Source: Corallococcus silvisoli
GTDB lineage: Bacteria > Myxococcota > Myxococcia > Myxococcales > Myxococcaceae
Length of the DNA stretch: 64,000 nucleotides
Direction: 5' to 3'
Assembly (NCBI RefSeq): GCF_009909145.1
Contig: NZ_JAAAPJ010000009.1
Location: forward strand, 124,001 to 188,000
The notes beneath the pieces are model-generated. The model was not told the origin of the DNA, did no database searches, and was given only the letters and a program-made list of their open reading frames with translations. Positions 44,941 to 53,070 of the stretch are shown here, in pieces. Positions within the stretch are counted from its first letter, which is position 1. Each line of letters begins with the position of its first letter. The position numbers were made by a program, and so were the translations under genes.

Positions 44941-47585
44941 GCAGCGACCTGCCTTCAGCCTGGCAACCTCCCGCGACCTTCGGTGAGTACCGCATCCTGC
45001 AGCCGCTCGGGCGGGGGGCGATGGGGGAGGTGTACCTCGCGCACGACACGGTGTTGGACCGGCTGGTCGCCGTGAAGTTCATCGCGGGCGTCGCTCCGGA
45101 TGAGGTGCAGCGCGAGCGCTTCCGCACCGAGGCGCGGGCCATCGCCCGGGTGCAGCACCCGAACGTGGTGGGCATCCACCGCGTGGGGGAGGTGCGGGAT
45201 CGGCCGTATCTCGTCTCGGAGTTCCTGCGCGGGGCGAGCCTGGACCAGATGGCGCGGCCGGTGCCGTGGACGCGCGTGCGGGAGATTGGCGTCGGGCTGG
45301 CGAAGGGGCTCTCGGCGGCGCACCGACAGGGGGTGTTGCACCGGGATCTCAAGCCCGCGAACGCGCTCCTCACCGAGGACGGGCAGGTGAAGCTGCTCGA
45401 CTTCGGCGTGGCGAAGCTGCTCGACGTGGCCCTGGCCCCCGTCGCGCCCGCGCGCCAGCCGGAGGGCCCGCGAGCCGGGTCACCGGAGGGTGATGCCACG
45501 GTGGATGTGCCCGTCCGCGCCAGCAGCGAAGCGGGGCCGCGGCACCCGGGCCCCAGCACCGGAGACGACACCGCGGCGCCCGCGGCCACGCGGCACATCC
45601 CGGCGAACCCGTTGAGCGCCGCTGCCGCGAACGTGGCGCAACGGACCGCGACGGCTTCTCCGCTCTCGCCGCCCCTCCAGCTCGGCCCCCCGGAGCTGAT
45701 GGCCACGGGCCGCATCGGGACGCCGCTCTACATGGCGCCCGAGGTCTGGCGTGGGGAACCGGCCACGGTCCGGAGCGATCTCTTCTCGCTGGGCGTCCTG
45801 CTCTACGAACTCTGCGGAGGAACCACGCCCGGGCCGCTCGCGGAAGCACCGCTGCGGCCCCGGAGCTTCGCGCCGCTGGACGTCATCGTTCCCGGTGTCG
45901 ATCCCTCCTTCGCGGCGGTCGTCGCCCGCTGCCTCGCGCATGATCCGTCCGCGCGCTTCGACTCCGCCGAGGCCCTGCGCGAGGCGCTGGAGTCCACCGC
46001 CCCGCGTCCAGCCCAGGAACCCCTCGCGCCCCCAAGGCCCCGGTGGCTGAGGCTCACCCGCGTGCTCGCGCTCCCAGGCCTTGCGGTGGCCATCCTCATC
46101 GGCGGCACCTGGGCCAAGGAGTGGTCCCGGCGCACCGACGCGGAGCAGGCCCTGGCCCTGGCGGCCCCCCTCGTCGAGGAGTGCCGGGCGATGGACGTCC
46201 AGATCGAGGCTCTCCGTGCCGAGGCCTTCACCGCGTTCGACTCCGACCACATGGCCGCCGCCGAGGACGCCTGGGCCCGCGCGTTGACCCTCGGCGCGAA
46301 GCAGGCCCGCCGCTACGAGGACGCGAGCGAGCTCCTCGAAGCCTCTCGGACGCGCGTGGGCCGGGGCTGGAACAAGGCGTTGGACTCACGCGCCGCCGAG
46401 GTGCTCTTCCAACGCATCCTCGTCGCGGAGCGGGACCGCAAGCCTGACGTCCAGGCCACCTTGACCCAGCAGTTGGAAGAACTGGACCCCTCCGGCGGCA
46501 CGACCCAGGAGCTGACCCGCCCCGTCTCCATGGAGCTGGACAGCGATCCCCCCGGCGCCACCGTCCAGGTCGAACGCGTGGAAGCCACCCCTGGCCCCCA
46601 GCACTGGTCCAAGCCGTGGACGTTCGGCACCACGCCCATCACGTCGGGCCTCACGCTGGAGCCCGGCTCGTACCGGCTGACCTTCACGCTCCCGGACCGT
46701 CCGCCCGTGCGCTACCCCGTGCTGCTCACGCGCGGTGGCACCTTCCAGGCCCGGGTCGTGCTCCCCGAACAGGTCCCGGAGGGCTACGTCTACGTGCCTC
46801 CCGGCCGCTTCCTCTACGGCAGCGGCGACGACGAGGCCATCCGCCGCACCATCGTGCACACGCGCCCGCTGCACCCGCTCACCACGGGGGCCTTCTTCAT
46901 CGCGCGACACGAAGTCACGTACGCGGACTGGATCGCCTGGCTGCGAGACCTGCCCGCGCCAGAGCGCGCCGCGCGCAGGCCCCGAGGCACCAACTACTTC
47001 GGGACCCTGGAGCTGCGCCCGGCCCCGGCTGGCACCTGGACCTTCCACCTGGAGCACGAAGGCATCTCCTACCAGGCGAGGGAAGGGGAGCCGCTGCGCT
47101 ACCTGGACCGCGAGCTGCGCGCCGAACAGGACTGGCGCCGCTTCCCCGTGTCCGGCATCTCCTGGGAGGACGCCCGCGCGTATGTCGCGTGGCTGGATGC
47201 CACCGGCCGGGTCCCCCGCGCCCGCCTGTGCACCGAACGGGAATGGGAGCGTGCGGCCCGGGGCGCGGATGGCCGCGACTATCCGCATGGCCCGGTGCTC
47301 GCGCCGGATGATGCCAACTTCGACGCCACCTATGGCCGCAAGCCGCGGGCCTTCGGACCGGACGCCGTGGGCTCGCATCCCGCGTCGGACAGCCCCTTCG
47401 GCGTGGCGGACCTGTCCGGCAACGTGTGGGAGTGGCTGGTGACGGACACCGCTGGCACGCCCGCGTATGGCGGCGGTTCGTTCTACCAGGACGCGCTCAC
47501 CGCCCGGACCCTCAACCACGGCGACGGCGAACCGCGCACACGCTTCCCCTTCATCGGGATGCGCGTGTGCGCGTCCGCGCCGTGA
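44937..47585 (+). CDS. Membrane Ser/Thr protein kinase fused to a SUMF1/FGE-like domain
   Basis: The 882-residue product has a Hanks-type kinase domain (18-350): P-loop GRGAMGEV, K47 in VAVKF, HRDLKPAN with D137, DFG at 155-157, and APE near 269. About 105 residues of Ala/Pro-rich sequence separate DFG from the GTPLYMAPE segment, where 15-25 residues are usual. A membrane segment follows (about 376-392), then a linker and a C-terminal formylglycine-synthase-like domain from about 615 (GYVYVPPGRFLYGSG, CTEREWERAARGADGRDYPH, FGVADLSGNVWEWL, FIGMRVC). The second domain faces the periplasm and is probably a sensor or ligand-binder. Confidence 0.88.
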   Translation: MSSDLPSAWQPPATFGEYRILQPLGRGAMGEVYLAHDTVLDRLVAVKFIAGVAPDEVQRERFRTEARAIARVQHPNVVGIHRVGEVRDRPYLVSEFLRGASLDQMARPVPWTRVREIGVGLAKGLSAAHRQGVLHRDLKPANALLTEDGQVKLLDFGVAKLLDVALAPVAPARQPEGPRAGSPEGDATVDVPVRASSEAGPRHPGPSTGDDTAAPAATRHIPANPLSAAAANVAQRTATASPLSPPLQLGPPELMATGRIGTPLYMAPEVWRGEPATVRSDLFSLGVLLYELCGGTTPGPLAEAPLRPRSFAPLDVIVPGVDPSFAAVVARCLAHDPSARFDSAEALREALESTAPRPAQEPLAPPRPRWLRLTRVLALPGLAVAILIGGTWAKEWSRRTDAEQALALAAPLVEECRAMDVQIEALRAEAFTAFDSDHMAAAEDAWARALTLGAKQARRYEDASELLEASRTRVGRGWNKALDSRAAEVLFQRILVAERDRKPDVQATLTQQLEELDPSGGTTQELTRPVSMELDSDPPGATVQVERVEATPGPQHWSKPWTFGTTPITSGLTLEPGSYRLTFTLPDRPPVRYPVLLTRGGTFQARVVLPEQVPEGYVYVPPGRFLYGSGDDEAIRRTIVHTRPLHPLTTGAFFIARHEVTYADWIAWLRDLPAPERAARRPRGTNYFGTLELRPAPAGTWTFHLEHEGISYQAREGEPLRYLDRELRAEQDWRRFPVSGISWEDARAYVAWLDATGRVPRARLCTEREWERAARGADGRDYPHGPVLAPDDANFDATYGRKPRAFGPDAVGSHPASDSPFGVADLSGNVWEWLVTDTAGTPAYGGGSFYQDALTARTLNHGDGEPRTRFPFIGMRVCASAP

Positions 47586-47588
47586 CTC

Positions 47589-47613
47589 CCGGGACCTAGA
47601 GGTCGCGTCCCGG
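47589..47613. terminator. Hairpin at a convergent gene end
   Basis: CCGGGAC (47589-47595) pairs exactly with GTCCCGG (47607-47613) around 11 bases, straddling the 3' end of the ADYC gene and the gap after the kinase stop. No T-run follows. Confidence 0.33.
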
Positions 47614-49215
47614 CAGCTGCCCCACCGACGGCAGGTACCCCAGGTCCCGAACGAAGGTGTAGCCGTCCGGCGCCTCGGTCGACGTGGCGAAGAGGCCCAG
47701 CGTCGGGTGATGCCACAGCTTCAACGGCCGCCGCTGGCCCGTGCTGGTGGTGTCCACGGCGCTGTACAGATAGCCCTCGATGCCGCGGTCTCCGTTCACC
47801 ACCAGGCGGGTGTAGCCCTGGCGTGGATCGCACGCGGAGTTGTTCGTGAGCAGGTAGTGGCCCAGGCCGTCGGAGCAGCGGTACAGCGGCGTGATGAGCT
47901 TCCCCATGCGCTTGAGGATCTCATCGGGCAGCTTCGCGGAGAGCAGGGGGCCTTCCATGCGCATCGGCACGAACGGCGACACGTCCGCCACCCCGTTCCC
48001 ATCCAGGTCCAGGCCATACGCGGACACGTCCGGTCCCCAGGAATGCGTCTTCAGGTCCACCGTCACCGCGCTCGTCGTCACGAAGCTCGTCCCGTTGGCG
48101 CGGAAGGACACCAGCGCATGGTCGATGAAGAGTGAATAGGACACGAGGAGCGTCGTGCCGGCCAGGGCGCCCATGTCCACGTCCTCACAAGGCTGGGTCC
48201 GTTCATGCAGATCGAGGGCGCGATTCACGCACGTCGCTTCCAGCGGCAGGCTGTCCCAGCGCGTCTTGCCCAGGCACAACGGACGGACGTCGCCGCAAGC
48301 GCTCATCTTCCACACGGCCTCCAGCGAGTAGCCGTTGTCCTTCCCCAGCCACTTGGGCAGGCGCCCGTTGGTGCTGATCGCGATCGCGTTCTGCACGCCC
48401 ATGAAGAACAACGGCGTTCCGTCGAGCGTGTTGCTGCGCCCCTCACCGCAGTAGTCCGCCATCGCCATGCGCGTGCACAGCTGGTGGAATTTCAGCGCGA
48501 GGTCCGGCGTGTACGCACCGGCCCAAGGTGGGTAGCCCCAGTCGATGCACTTGGCGATGACGCCACCGCCCACGAAGAAGGGCAGTTCATCCGTGCCCTC
48601 GTTCTTGGGCGTGCACGCGAAGGTGAAGTAGTCCGGGTTGGGCAGCAGCGCTCCCCCCGCGGACCAGGCGTTGGGCACCGGCAGCGCGAAGCCGCTGCCC
48701 AGCGGACAGAGCGGCATGGTCGTCCCATCATTCGTGGAGGCCGTCACGCTGTACTCCCAGTACGCCGTGCCATCGAGGATCTCCTCTGGCGTGCAGTTGG
48801 GCTTGCTGGGCCCCTTGATGGGGACGTGACATCGGGCATCCGTGATGACCAGCTTCACCGAGCGGCCCTCGAAGGGCGCGCGGAACGACGTGCCCACCAG
48901 CGCAGGGCCTTCCAGGAAGCGCGAGGTCACCGGCGGACTGCCTCCGCTGCACCCCTGGAGCGCCGCCACCCGTCCCCCCAGCGCCAGGGCCTTGGCGGGA
49001 GCGCACGTCACGCCAGCGGGAGGCGCGGAGGGCTCCACCGACGCCAGCGGGATGTTGATGGACTCGAAGCGATCCGTGCCGTGCAGCTGCGTGCCCTGCG
49101 CGCCGTTGGTCGGCGGCGGCTCCGGCGGCTCCGGCGGCTCCGCGAACGCGCTCGCGGTGGTCAACATCACCGCGCCAATCCACATCTTCAAACAGGTCCT
49201 GTGAATGCCGATCAT
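47596..49215 (-). CDS. Secreted ADYC-domain protein of unknown function
   Basis: The 539-residue product has a signal peptide (about 1-25, ending ASAFA), a proline-rich start, and the motif MADYCGEGRSNTLDGTPLFF near 270. This is the signature of the ADYC domain family seen in myxobacteria. It has many cysteines in the mature part, suggesting disulfide bonds. No function is known for this family to my knowledge. ATG at 49215; the operator-like palindromes lie between this gene and the divergent CocE-type hydrolase gene. Confidence 0.7.
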   Translation of the reverse strand: MIGIHRTCLKMWIGAVMLTTASAFAEPPEPPEPPPTNGAQGTQLHGTDRFESINIPLASVEPSAPPAGVTCAPAKALALGGRVAALQGCSGGSPPVTSRFLEGPALVGTSFRAPFEGRSVKLVITDARCHVPIKGPSKPNCTPEEILDGTAYWEYSVTASTNDGTTMPLCPLGSGFALPVPNAWSAGGALLPNPDYFTFACTPKNEGTDELPFFVGGGVIAKCIDWGYPPWAGAYTPDLALKFHQLCTRMAMADYCGEGRSNTLDGTPLFFMGVQNAIAISTNGRLPKWLGKDNGYSLEAVWKMSACGDVRPLCLGKTRWDSLPLEATCVNRALDLHERTQPCEDVDMGALAGTTLLVSYSLFIDHALVSFRANGTSFVTTSAVTVDLKTHSWGPDVSAYGLDLDGNGVADVSPFVPMRMEGPLLSAKLPDEILKRMGKLITPLYRCSDGLGHYLLTNNSACDPRQGYTRLVVNGDRGIEGYLYSAVDTTSTGQRRPLKLWHHPTLGLFATSTEAPDGYTFVRDLGYLPSVGQLPGRDL

Positions 49216-49332
49216 GTGTCCGTGTCCCCCGCGTGGATGCGGTCTGGAGGGAGCGCTCGAATGCGCCCTGCCATCACGAGACGCGAGGCGCGCGATTTAT
49301 TCGACAAGCCATGTCTGCTTTTGAGGACATGA

Positions 49333-49399
49333 GCAAAGATTGCCGTGCATGCAAGGTTTGCATGATCGCGCCAGCCCTGGGGCGTGCAACGGTTGCACG
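49333..49399. promoter_or_regulatory. Cluster of three GCAA-N3-TTGC palindromes (candidate operators)
   Basis: Three sites share the core GCAA-N3-TTGC: 49333-49343 (weak, GCAAAGATTGC), 49348-49364 (CATGCAA-GGT-TTGCATG, perfect 7-bp arms) and 49383-49399 (CGTGCAA-CGG-TTGCACG, perfect 7-bp arms). Centres are 18 and 35 bases apart, close to two and just over three helical turns. They lie in the 276-base gap between the divergent ADYC and CocE genes. Confidence 0.55.
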
Positions 49400-49491
49400 T
49401 TCTCGCGCGCCGGCGGAGCGATCCAGCTTCCTTGCCCGCGCCGCATCGCCCAAGATGGCGTCCCCCTGCATTCGCACCCGAGGAGGGCATC

Positions 49492-51429
49492 ATGTCCTTC
49501 GGCACCCGCGGCCTGCTGACCGCGCTCGCGCTGTTCTCCCTGTCCGGCACCGCCGTCGCGCAGTCATCCGCCACGCCCCCGAAGTCCGCCGCGGACCCAG
49601 ACGCCGAGCGCGCGGCCTACATCCGGTCGCACTACGCCAAGTACGAGGTGCGCATCCCCATGCGCGACGGCGTGAAGCTCTTCACGACGTTCTATGTCCC
49701 CACGGACGCCAGCCCCCAGAAGCGCTACCCCGTGCTGCTGATGCGCACGCCGTATTCGGTGGGGCCCTACGGGGCCGGCCAGTACAAACAGACCCTGGCG
49801 ACCGCCGCGTTCGAGAAGGACGGCTTCATCTTCGCCTTCCAGGACGTGCGCGGCCGGTTCATGTCCGAGGGTGAGTTCGTCAACATGCGCCCCCACCGCG
49901 ACACCAAGCGCGGCAAGGAGGTGGACGAGAGCAGCGACACCTACGACACCATCGACTGGCTCACGAAGCGCGTGCCGAACAACAACGGCCGCGTGGGCAT
50001 GTGGGGCGTGTCCTATCCCGGCTTCTACTCGTCCGCGGGCGCCATCGACTCACACCCCGCGCTCAAGGCGGTGTCGCCGCAGGCGCCCATCGCGGACTGG
50101 TTCTGGGACGACATGCACCGGCATGGCGCCCTCAACCTCCAGCTCTCCTTCAGCTTCTTCTCCAGCTTCGGCAAGCCGCGCCCCGCGCCCACCGACGACG
50201 TGGACTGGAAGCCCTTCGACTTCGGCACTCCGGACGCCTACCAGTTCTTCCTGGACCTGGGGCCGGTGTCCAACGCGGACGCGAAGCACTTCCACGGCGA
50301 CATCGCCTTCTGGAACGAGATCGTCGCGCACCCCAACTACGACGCCTTCTGGCAGGCGCGGAACCTGCTGCCGCACCTGAAGAACATCAAGGCGGCGGTG
50401 ATGGTGGTCGGCGGCTGGTACGACACGGAGGATCTCTACGGCCCGCTCCACACCTACGCCGCCATCGAGAAGCAGAACCCCGGCATCGCCAACACGCTGG
50501 TGATGGGCCCCTGGCCCCACGGCGGCTGGATGCGCTCGAGCGGCACGTCCCTGGGCGACGCGGACTTCGGCTTCCCCACCAGCACCACGTACCAGGACCT
50601 GGTGCTGGCCTTCTTCCAGCAGCACCTGAAGGGCGGCCCGGACGCGGGCGTCCCGGAGGCGCTGGTCTTCGAGGGCGGCGCCAACCGCTGGCGCCGCCTG
50701 GACGCGTGGCCGCCCAAGGGCACGAAGCCGACGCGGCTGTACTTCCAACCCCAGGGCGCGCTGACGTTCCAGGCGCCCACGGCCACCGCGCCGTCGTTCG
50801 ACGAATACGTGAGCGACCCCGCGAAGCCGGTGCCGTACACCCAGGACCTGAGCCCTGGCTGGTCCAAGGCCTACATGACGGAGGATCAGCGCTTCGCGGC
50901 GCGGCGGCCGGACGTGCTCGTCTACCAGACGGAGCCCCTTCAGAAGGATCTCACCGTGGCGGGCCCGCTGGAGGCGGAGCTGTGGGTTTCCACCACCGGG
51001 AGCGACGCGGACTGGGTGGTGAAGCTGGTGGACGTGAACCCCGGCAAGGTGCCCGGCTTCACCAAGGAGCAGGAGCAGTCCGGGGAGCACAACCGGGGCA
51101 GCCAGCAGACGCTGGTGCGCGGCGAGCCGTTCCGGGGCCGCTTCCGCGACAGCTACTCGGAGCCGAAGGCCTTCACCCCCAACGAGGTGACGAAGGTGCG
51201 CTTCGTCATCAACGACGTGTTCCACACCTTCCAGCGCGGGCACCGGCTGATGGTGCAGGTGCAGTCCAGCTGGTTCCCGTTCATCGACCGCAACCCCCAG
51301 ACCTTCGTGCCCAACATCAACGAGGCGAAGCCGACCGACTTCGTGCGCGCCATGCACCGGGTGCATCACTCCGTGGCGGAGCCAAGTGCGCTCAAGGTGA
51401 ATGTGCTGCCGGCGCTGGACGAGCCGTAG
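49492..51429 (+). CDS. Secreted CocE/NonD-type alpha/beta hydrolase (X-Pro dipeptidyl-peptidase-like)
   Basis: The 645-residue product has a signal peptide (ending near GTAVAQ) and the S15-type hydrolase layout: VRIPMRDGVKLFTTFYVPTD, LLMRTPYSVGPYG, the GxSYxG motif as GVSYPGF (nucleophile serine near 174), and VVGGWYDTEDLYGP with the acid aspartate. A C-terminal jelly-roll-like region (about 490-640) follows. Family members cut esters, amides or X-Pro peptides; the substrate here is unknown. ATG at 49492 follows a GAGGAGGG site. Operator-like palindromes lie about 93-159 bases upstream. Confidence 0.88.
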   Translation: MSFGTRGLLTALALFSLSGTAVAQSSATPPKSAADPDAERAAYIRSHYAKYEVRIPMRDGVKLFTTFYVPTDASPQKRYPVLLMRTPYSVGPYGAGQYKQTLATAAFEKDGFIFAFQDVRGRFMSEGEFVNMRPHRDTKRGKEVDESSDTYDTIDWLTKRVPNNNGRVGMWGVSYPGFYSSAGAIDSHPALKAVSPQAPIADWFWDDMHRHGALNLQLSFSFFSSFGKPRPAPTDDVDWKPFDFGTPDAYQFFLDLGPVSNADAKHFHGDIAFWNEIVAHPNYDAFWQARNLLPHLKNIKAAVMVVGGWYDTEDLYGPLHTYAAIEKQNPGIANTLVMGPWPHGGWMRSSGTSLGDADFGFPTSTTYQDLVLAFFQQHLKGGPDAGVPEALVFEGGANRWRRLDAWPPKGTKPTRLYFQPQGALTFQAPTATAPSFDEYVSDPAKPVPYTQDLSPGWSKAYMTEDQRFAARRPDVLVYQTEPLQKDLTVAGPLEAELWVSTTGSDADWVVKLVDVNPGKVPGFTKEQEQSGEHNRGSQQTLVRGEPFRGRFRDSYSEPKAFTPNEVTKVRFVINDVFHTFQRGHRLMVQVQSSWFPFIDRNPQTFVPNINEAKPTDFVRAMHRVHHSVAEPSALKVNVLPALDEP

Positions 51430-51444
51430 TTCCCCGGTCCCCCC

Positions 51445-51504
51445 GCGCGGCGTCTGCTAGGCTGCCGCGCCGTCAACGCGGACCGCGGCCATTCAGGGGC
51501 CGCG
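51445..51504 (+). terminator. Two tandem stem-loops between the CocE-type hydrolase and rtcA
   Basis: First: GCGCGGC (51445-51451) with GCCGCGC (51464-51470), loop 12 bases. Second: CGCGGCC (51484-51490) with GGCCGCG (51498-51504), loop 7 bases. Both are exact 7-bp stems in the 100-base gap before rtcA. No T-run, so termination or leader regulation are both possible. Confidence 0.38.
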
Positions 51505-51529
51505 CGCCTGACACCATGACGGGAGGGAC

Positions 51530-52606
51530 ATGACCGGTCACGACCGGCCCGACTCCGGGCGGGTGCTGCTCGACGGAAGCATGGGGGAGGGGGGTGGCCA
51601 CGTCCTCCGCTCCGCGCTGTGTCTGTCGCTCATCACCGGCCGTCCCTTCCAGCTGACCCGGCTGCGCGAGCGCCGGGAGCCCTCCGGCCTGCGCCCGCAG
51701 CACCTGGCGTACGTGCGCGGCGCGGAGGCCCTGAGCACCAGCACCAGCGAGGGCGCCGTCGTGGGCGCCTCCGAAATCCACTTCACCCCCGGCCCGGTGC
51801 GCGCGGGGGATTACCTGCTGGAGGCCGGCGCATCAGGGAGCACGCCCCGGCTCTTCCAGTGCCTGGTGTATCCGCTGGCGCTCGCGGGGGGCGGCCGGCT
51901 CACCTTGCGCGGCGCCACGCACCTGCGCGACAGCCCCAGCTTCCACGCCCTGGTCGGCGCGTGGCTGCCGGTGGCGCGCGCGTACGGCCTGCCCGTGCAG
52001 CTGTCGCTCACGCACGCGGGCTTCCACCCGGAGGGCGCGGGCGAGTTCACCGCGGAGATCGGCGCGCCGGTGGAGCCGCCGGTGCGCGTGGACCTTCCCG
52101 CGCGCGGCGTGCTGCGCGAGGTGCGGGTGATGACGCTCGTGGGCGGGCTGCCCTTCGCGATCGCGGAGCGCCAGTCCCGCGCCGCGGTGGCCGCGCTGCG
52201 CGAGCGGGGCATCCTGGCGGAGGCCGACAACCGGCCCGTGCCGGTGACGCGCTCGCAGGGCACGGCGACGTTCATCCTCGCGCAGTTCGAGCACACCGTC
52301 GCGGCCTTCACCTCGCTGGGAAACGGAGGCCACGACGCGGAGGGCGTGGGCCGCGAGGCGGCGGAGGCGCTGACCCGGTTCATGCAGACGGGGGGCGCGC
52401 TGGATGAGCACCTGGCGGAGCAGCTGCTCCTGCCGGCGGCGCTGCTGGCGTCGGGGCGGCTGGGGGCGGTGACGCCGGGCACCACGCGCTTCACCGCCGC
52501 GCGCATCACCGGCGCGATGACGGTCCAGGCGGAGGTGCTGCGGCGCTTCCTGCCGGTTCACATCGACGTGTCGCCGGGCGGAGCGGTGGAGGTCCGTCCG
52601 GCGTGA
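51530..52606 (+). CDS. rtcA: RNA 3'-terminal phosphate cyclase RtcA
   Basis: RtcA converts RNA 3'-phosphates to 2',3'-cyclic phosphates using ATP through a histidine-AMP intermediate. The 358-residue product has the family start LLDGSMGEGGGHVLRSALCL, the SGLRPQHL segment, and LEAGASGSTPRLFQCLVYPL. The C-terminal GGALDEHLAEQLLLPAAL contains the likely catalytic histidine. Length is in the usual range (about 340). ATG at 51530. RtcB, its ligase partner in Escherichia coli, and RtcR are not beside it in this window. Confidence 0.93.
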   Translation: MTGHDRPDSGRVLLDGSMGEGGGHVLRSALCLSLITGRPFQLTRLRERREPSGLRPQHLAYVRGAEALSTSTSEGAVVGASEIHFTPGPVRAGDYLLEAGASGSTPRLFQCLVYPLALAGGGRLTLRGATHLRDSPSFHALVGAWLPVARAYGLPVQLSLTHAGFHPEGAGEFTAEIGAPVEPPVRVDLPARGVLREVRVMTLVGGLPFAIAERQSRAAVAALRERGILAEADNRPVPVTRSQGTATFILAQFEHTVAAFTSLGNGGHDAEGVGREAAEALTRFMQTGGALDEHLAEQLLLPAALLASGRLGAVTPGTTRFTAARITGAMTVQAEVLRRFLPVHIDVSPGGAVEVRPA

Positions 52607-52610
52607 GGCG

Positions 52611-52634
52611 GAGGAGGAAGGCTCGCGCCTCCTC
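52611..52634. terminator. Hairpin at the rtcA / small membrane protein convergent ends
   Basis: GAGGAGG (52611-52617) pairs exactly with CCTCCTC (52628-52634) around 10 bases, in the 31-base gap between two convergent stop codons. It could serve both transcripts. No T-run. Confidence 0.35.
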
Positions 52635-52637
52635 GAC

Positions 52638-52991
52638 TCAGGCCTCGTCCTCGGAGGCGTTGCCGCGGGCGCCGAAGGTGTTGGTATCCGCCATCTCCTT
52701 CACGGTGCCGCGGTACGCGCGGATGGCGAAGGGCGCGGCGACCAGGAAGACGATGCCCACGAGGCCAATGGCCATCCACGGGATGGGCGTCTCCTTGATC
52801 TGCACGTCCTTGCCGTAGCCGTTGAGGTTGTTGCCCATGGCGCGCGCCTTGGCGGCGGCCTTCTCTTCCGCGGTCAGCTCCTTGCGGGTCTGGAACTCCT
52901 GGGGCTGCTTGCGCTGGGGCTGCGCCAGGACAGCGCCGCCCCAGACGAGGGCGAGGACGAGAACAAGCCGGGGGAGGGAGGGGGAGGACAT
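52638..52991 (-). CDS. Small exported membrane protein, unknown function
   Basis: The 117-residue product has a signal peptide or first membrane segment (about 8-24, LVLVLALVWGGAVLAQ), a charged helix (RKELTAEEKAAAKARAMG), and a membrane segment near 73-92 (WMAIGLVGIVFLVAAPFAIRA) before a short C-terminal tail. I do not recognise a family. The gene lies between rtcA (convergent) and sppA (divergent). Confidence 0.65.
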   Translation of the reverse strand: MSSPSLPRLVLVLALVWGGAVLAQPQRKQPQEFQTRKELTAEEKAAAKARAMGNNLNGYGKDVQIKETPIPWMAIGLVGIVFLVAAPFAIRAYRGTVKEMADTNTFGARGNASEDEA

Positions 52992-53070
52992 GGGCCTTGA
53001 GCCTAACAGAGCCGCCGGGCGCGGGTGAACAGGGGTTGCTTCACCGTGGCGGGAGCGTTACGCGCGCCGG

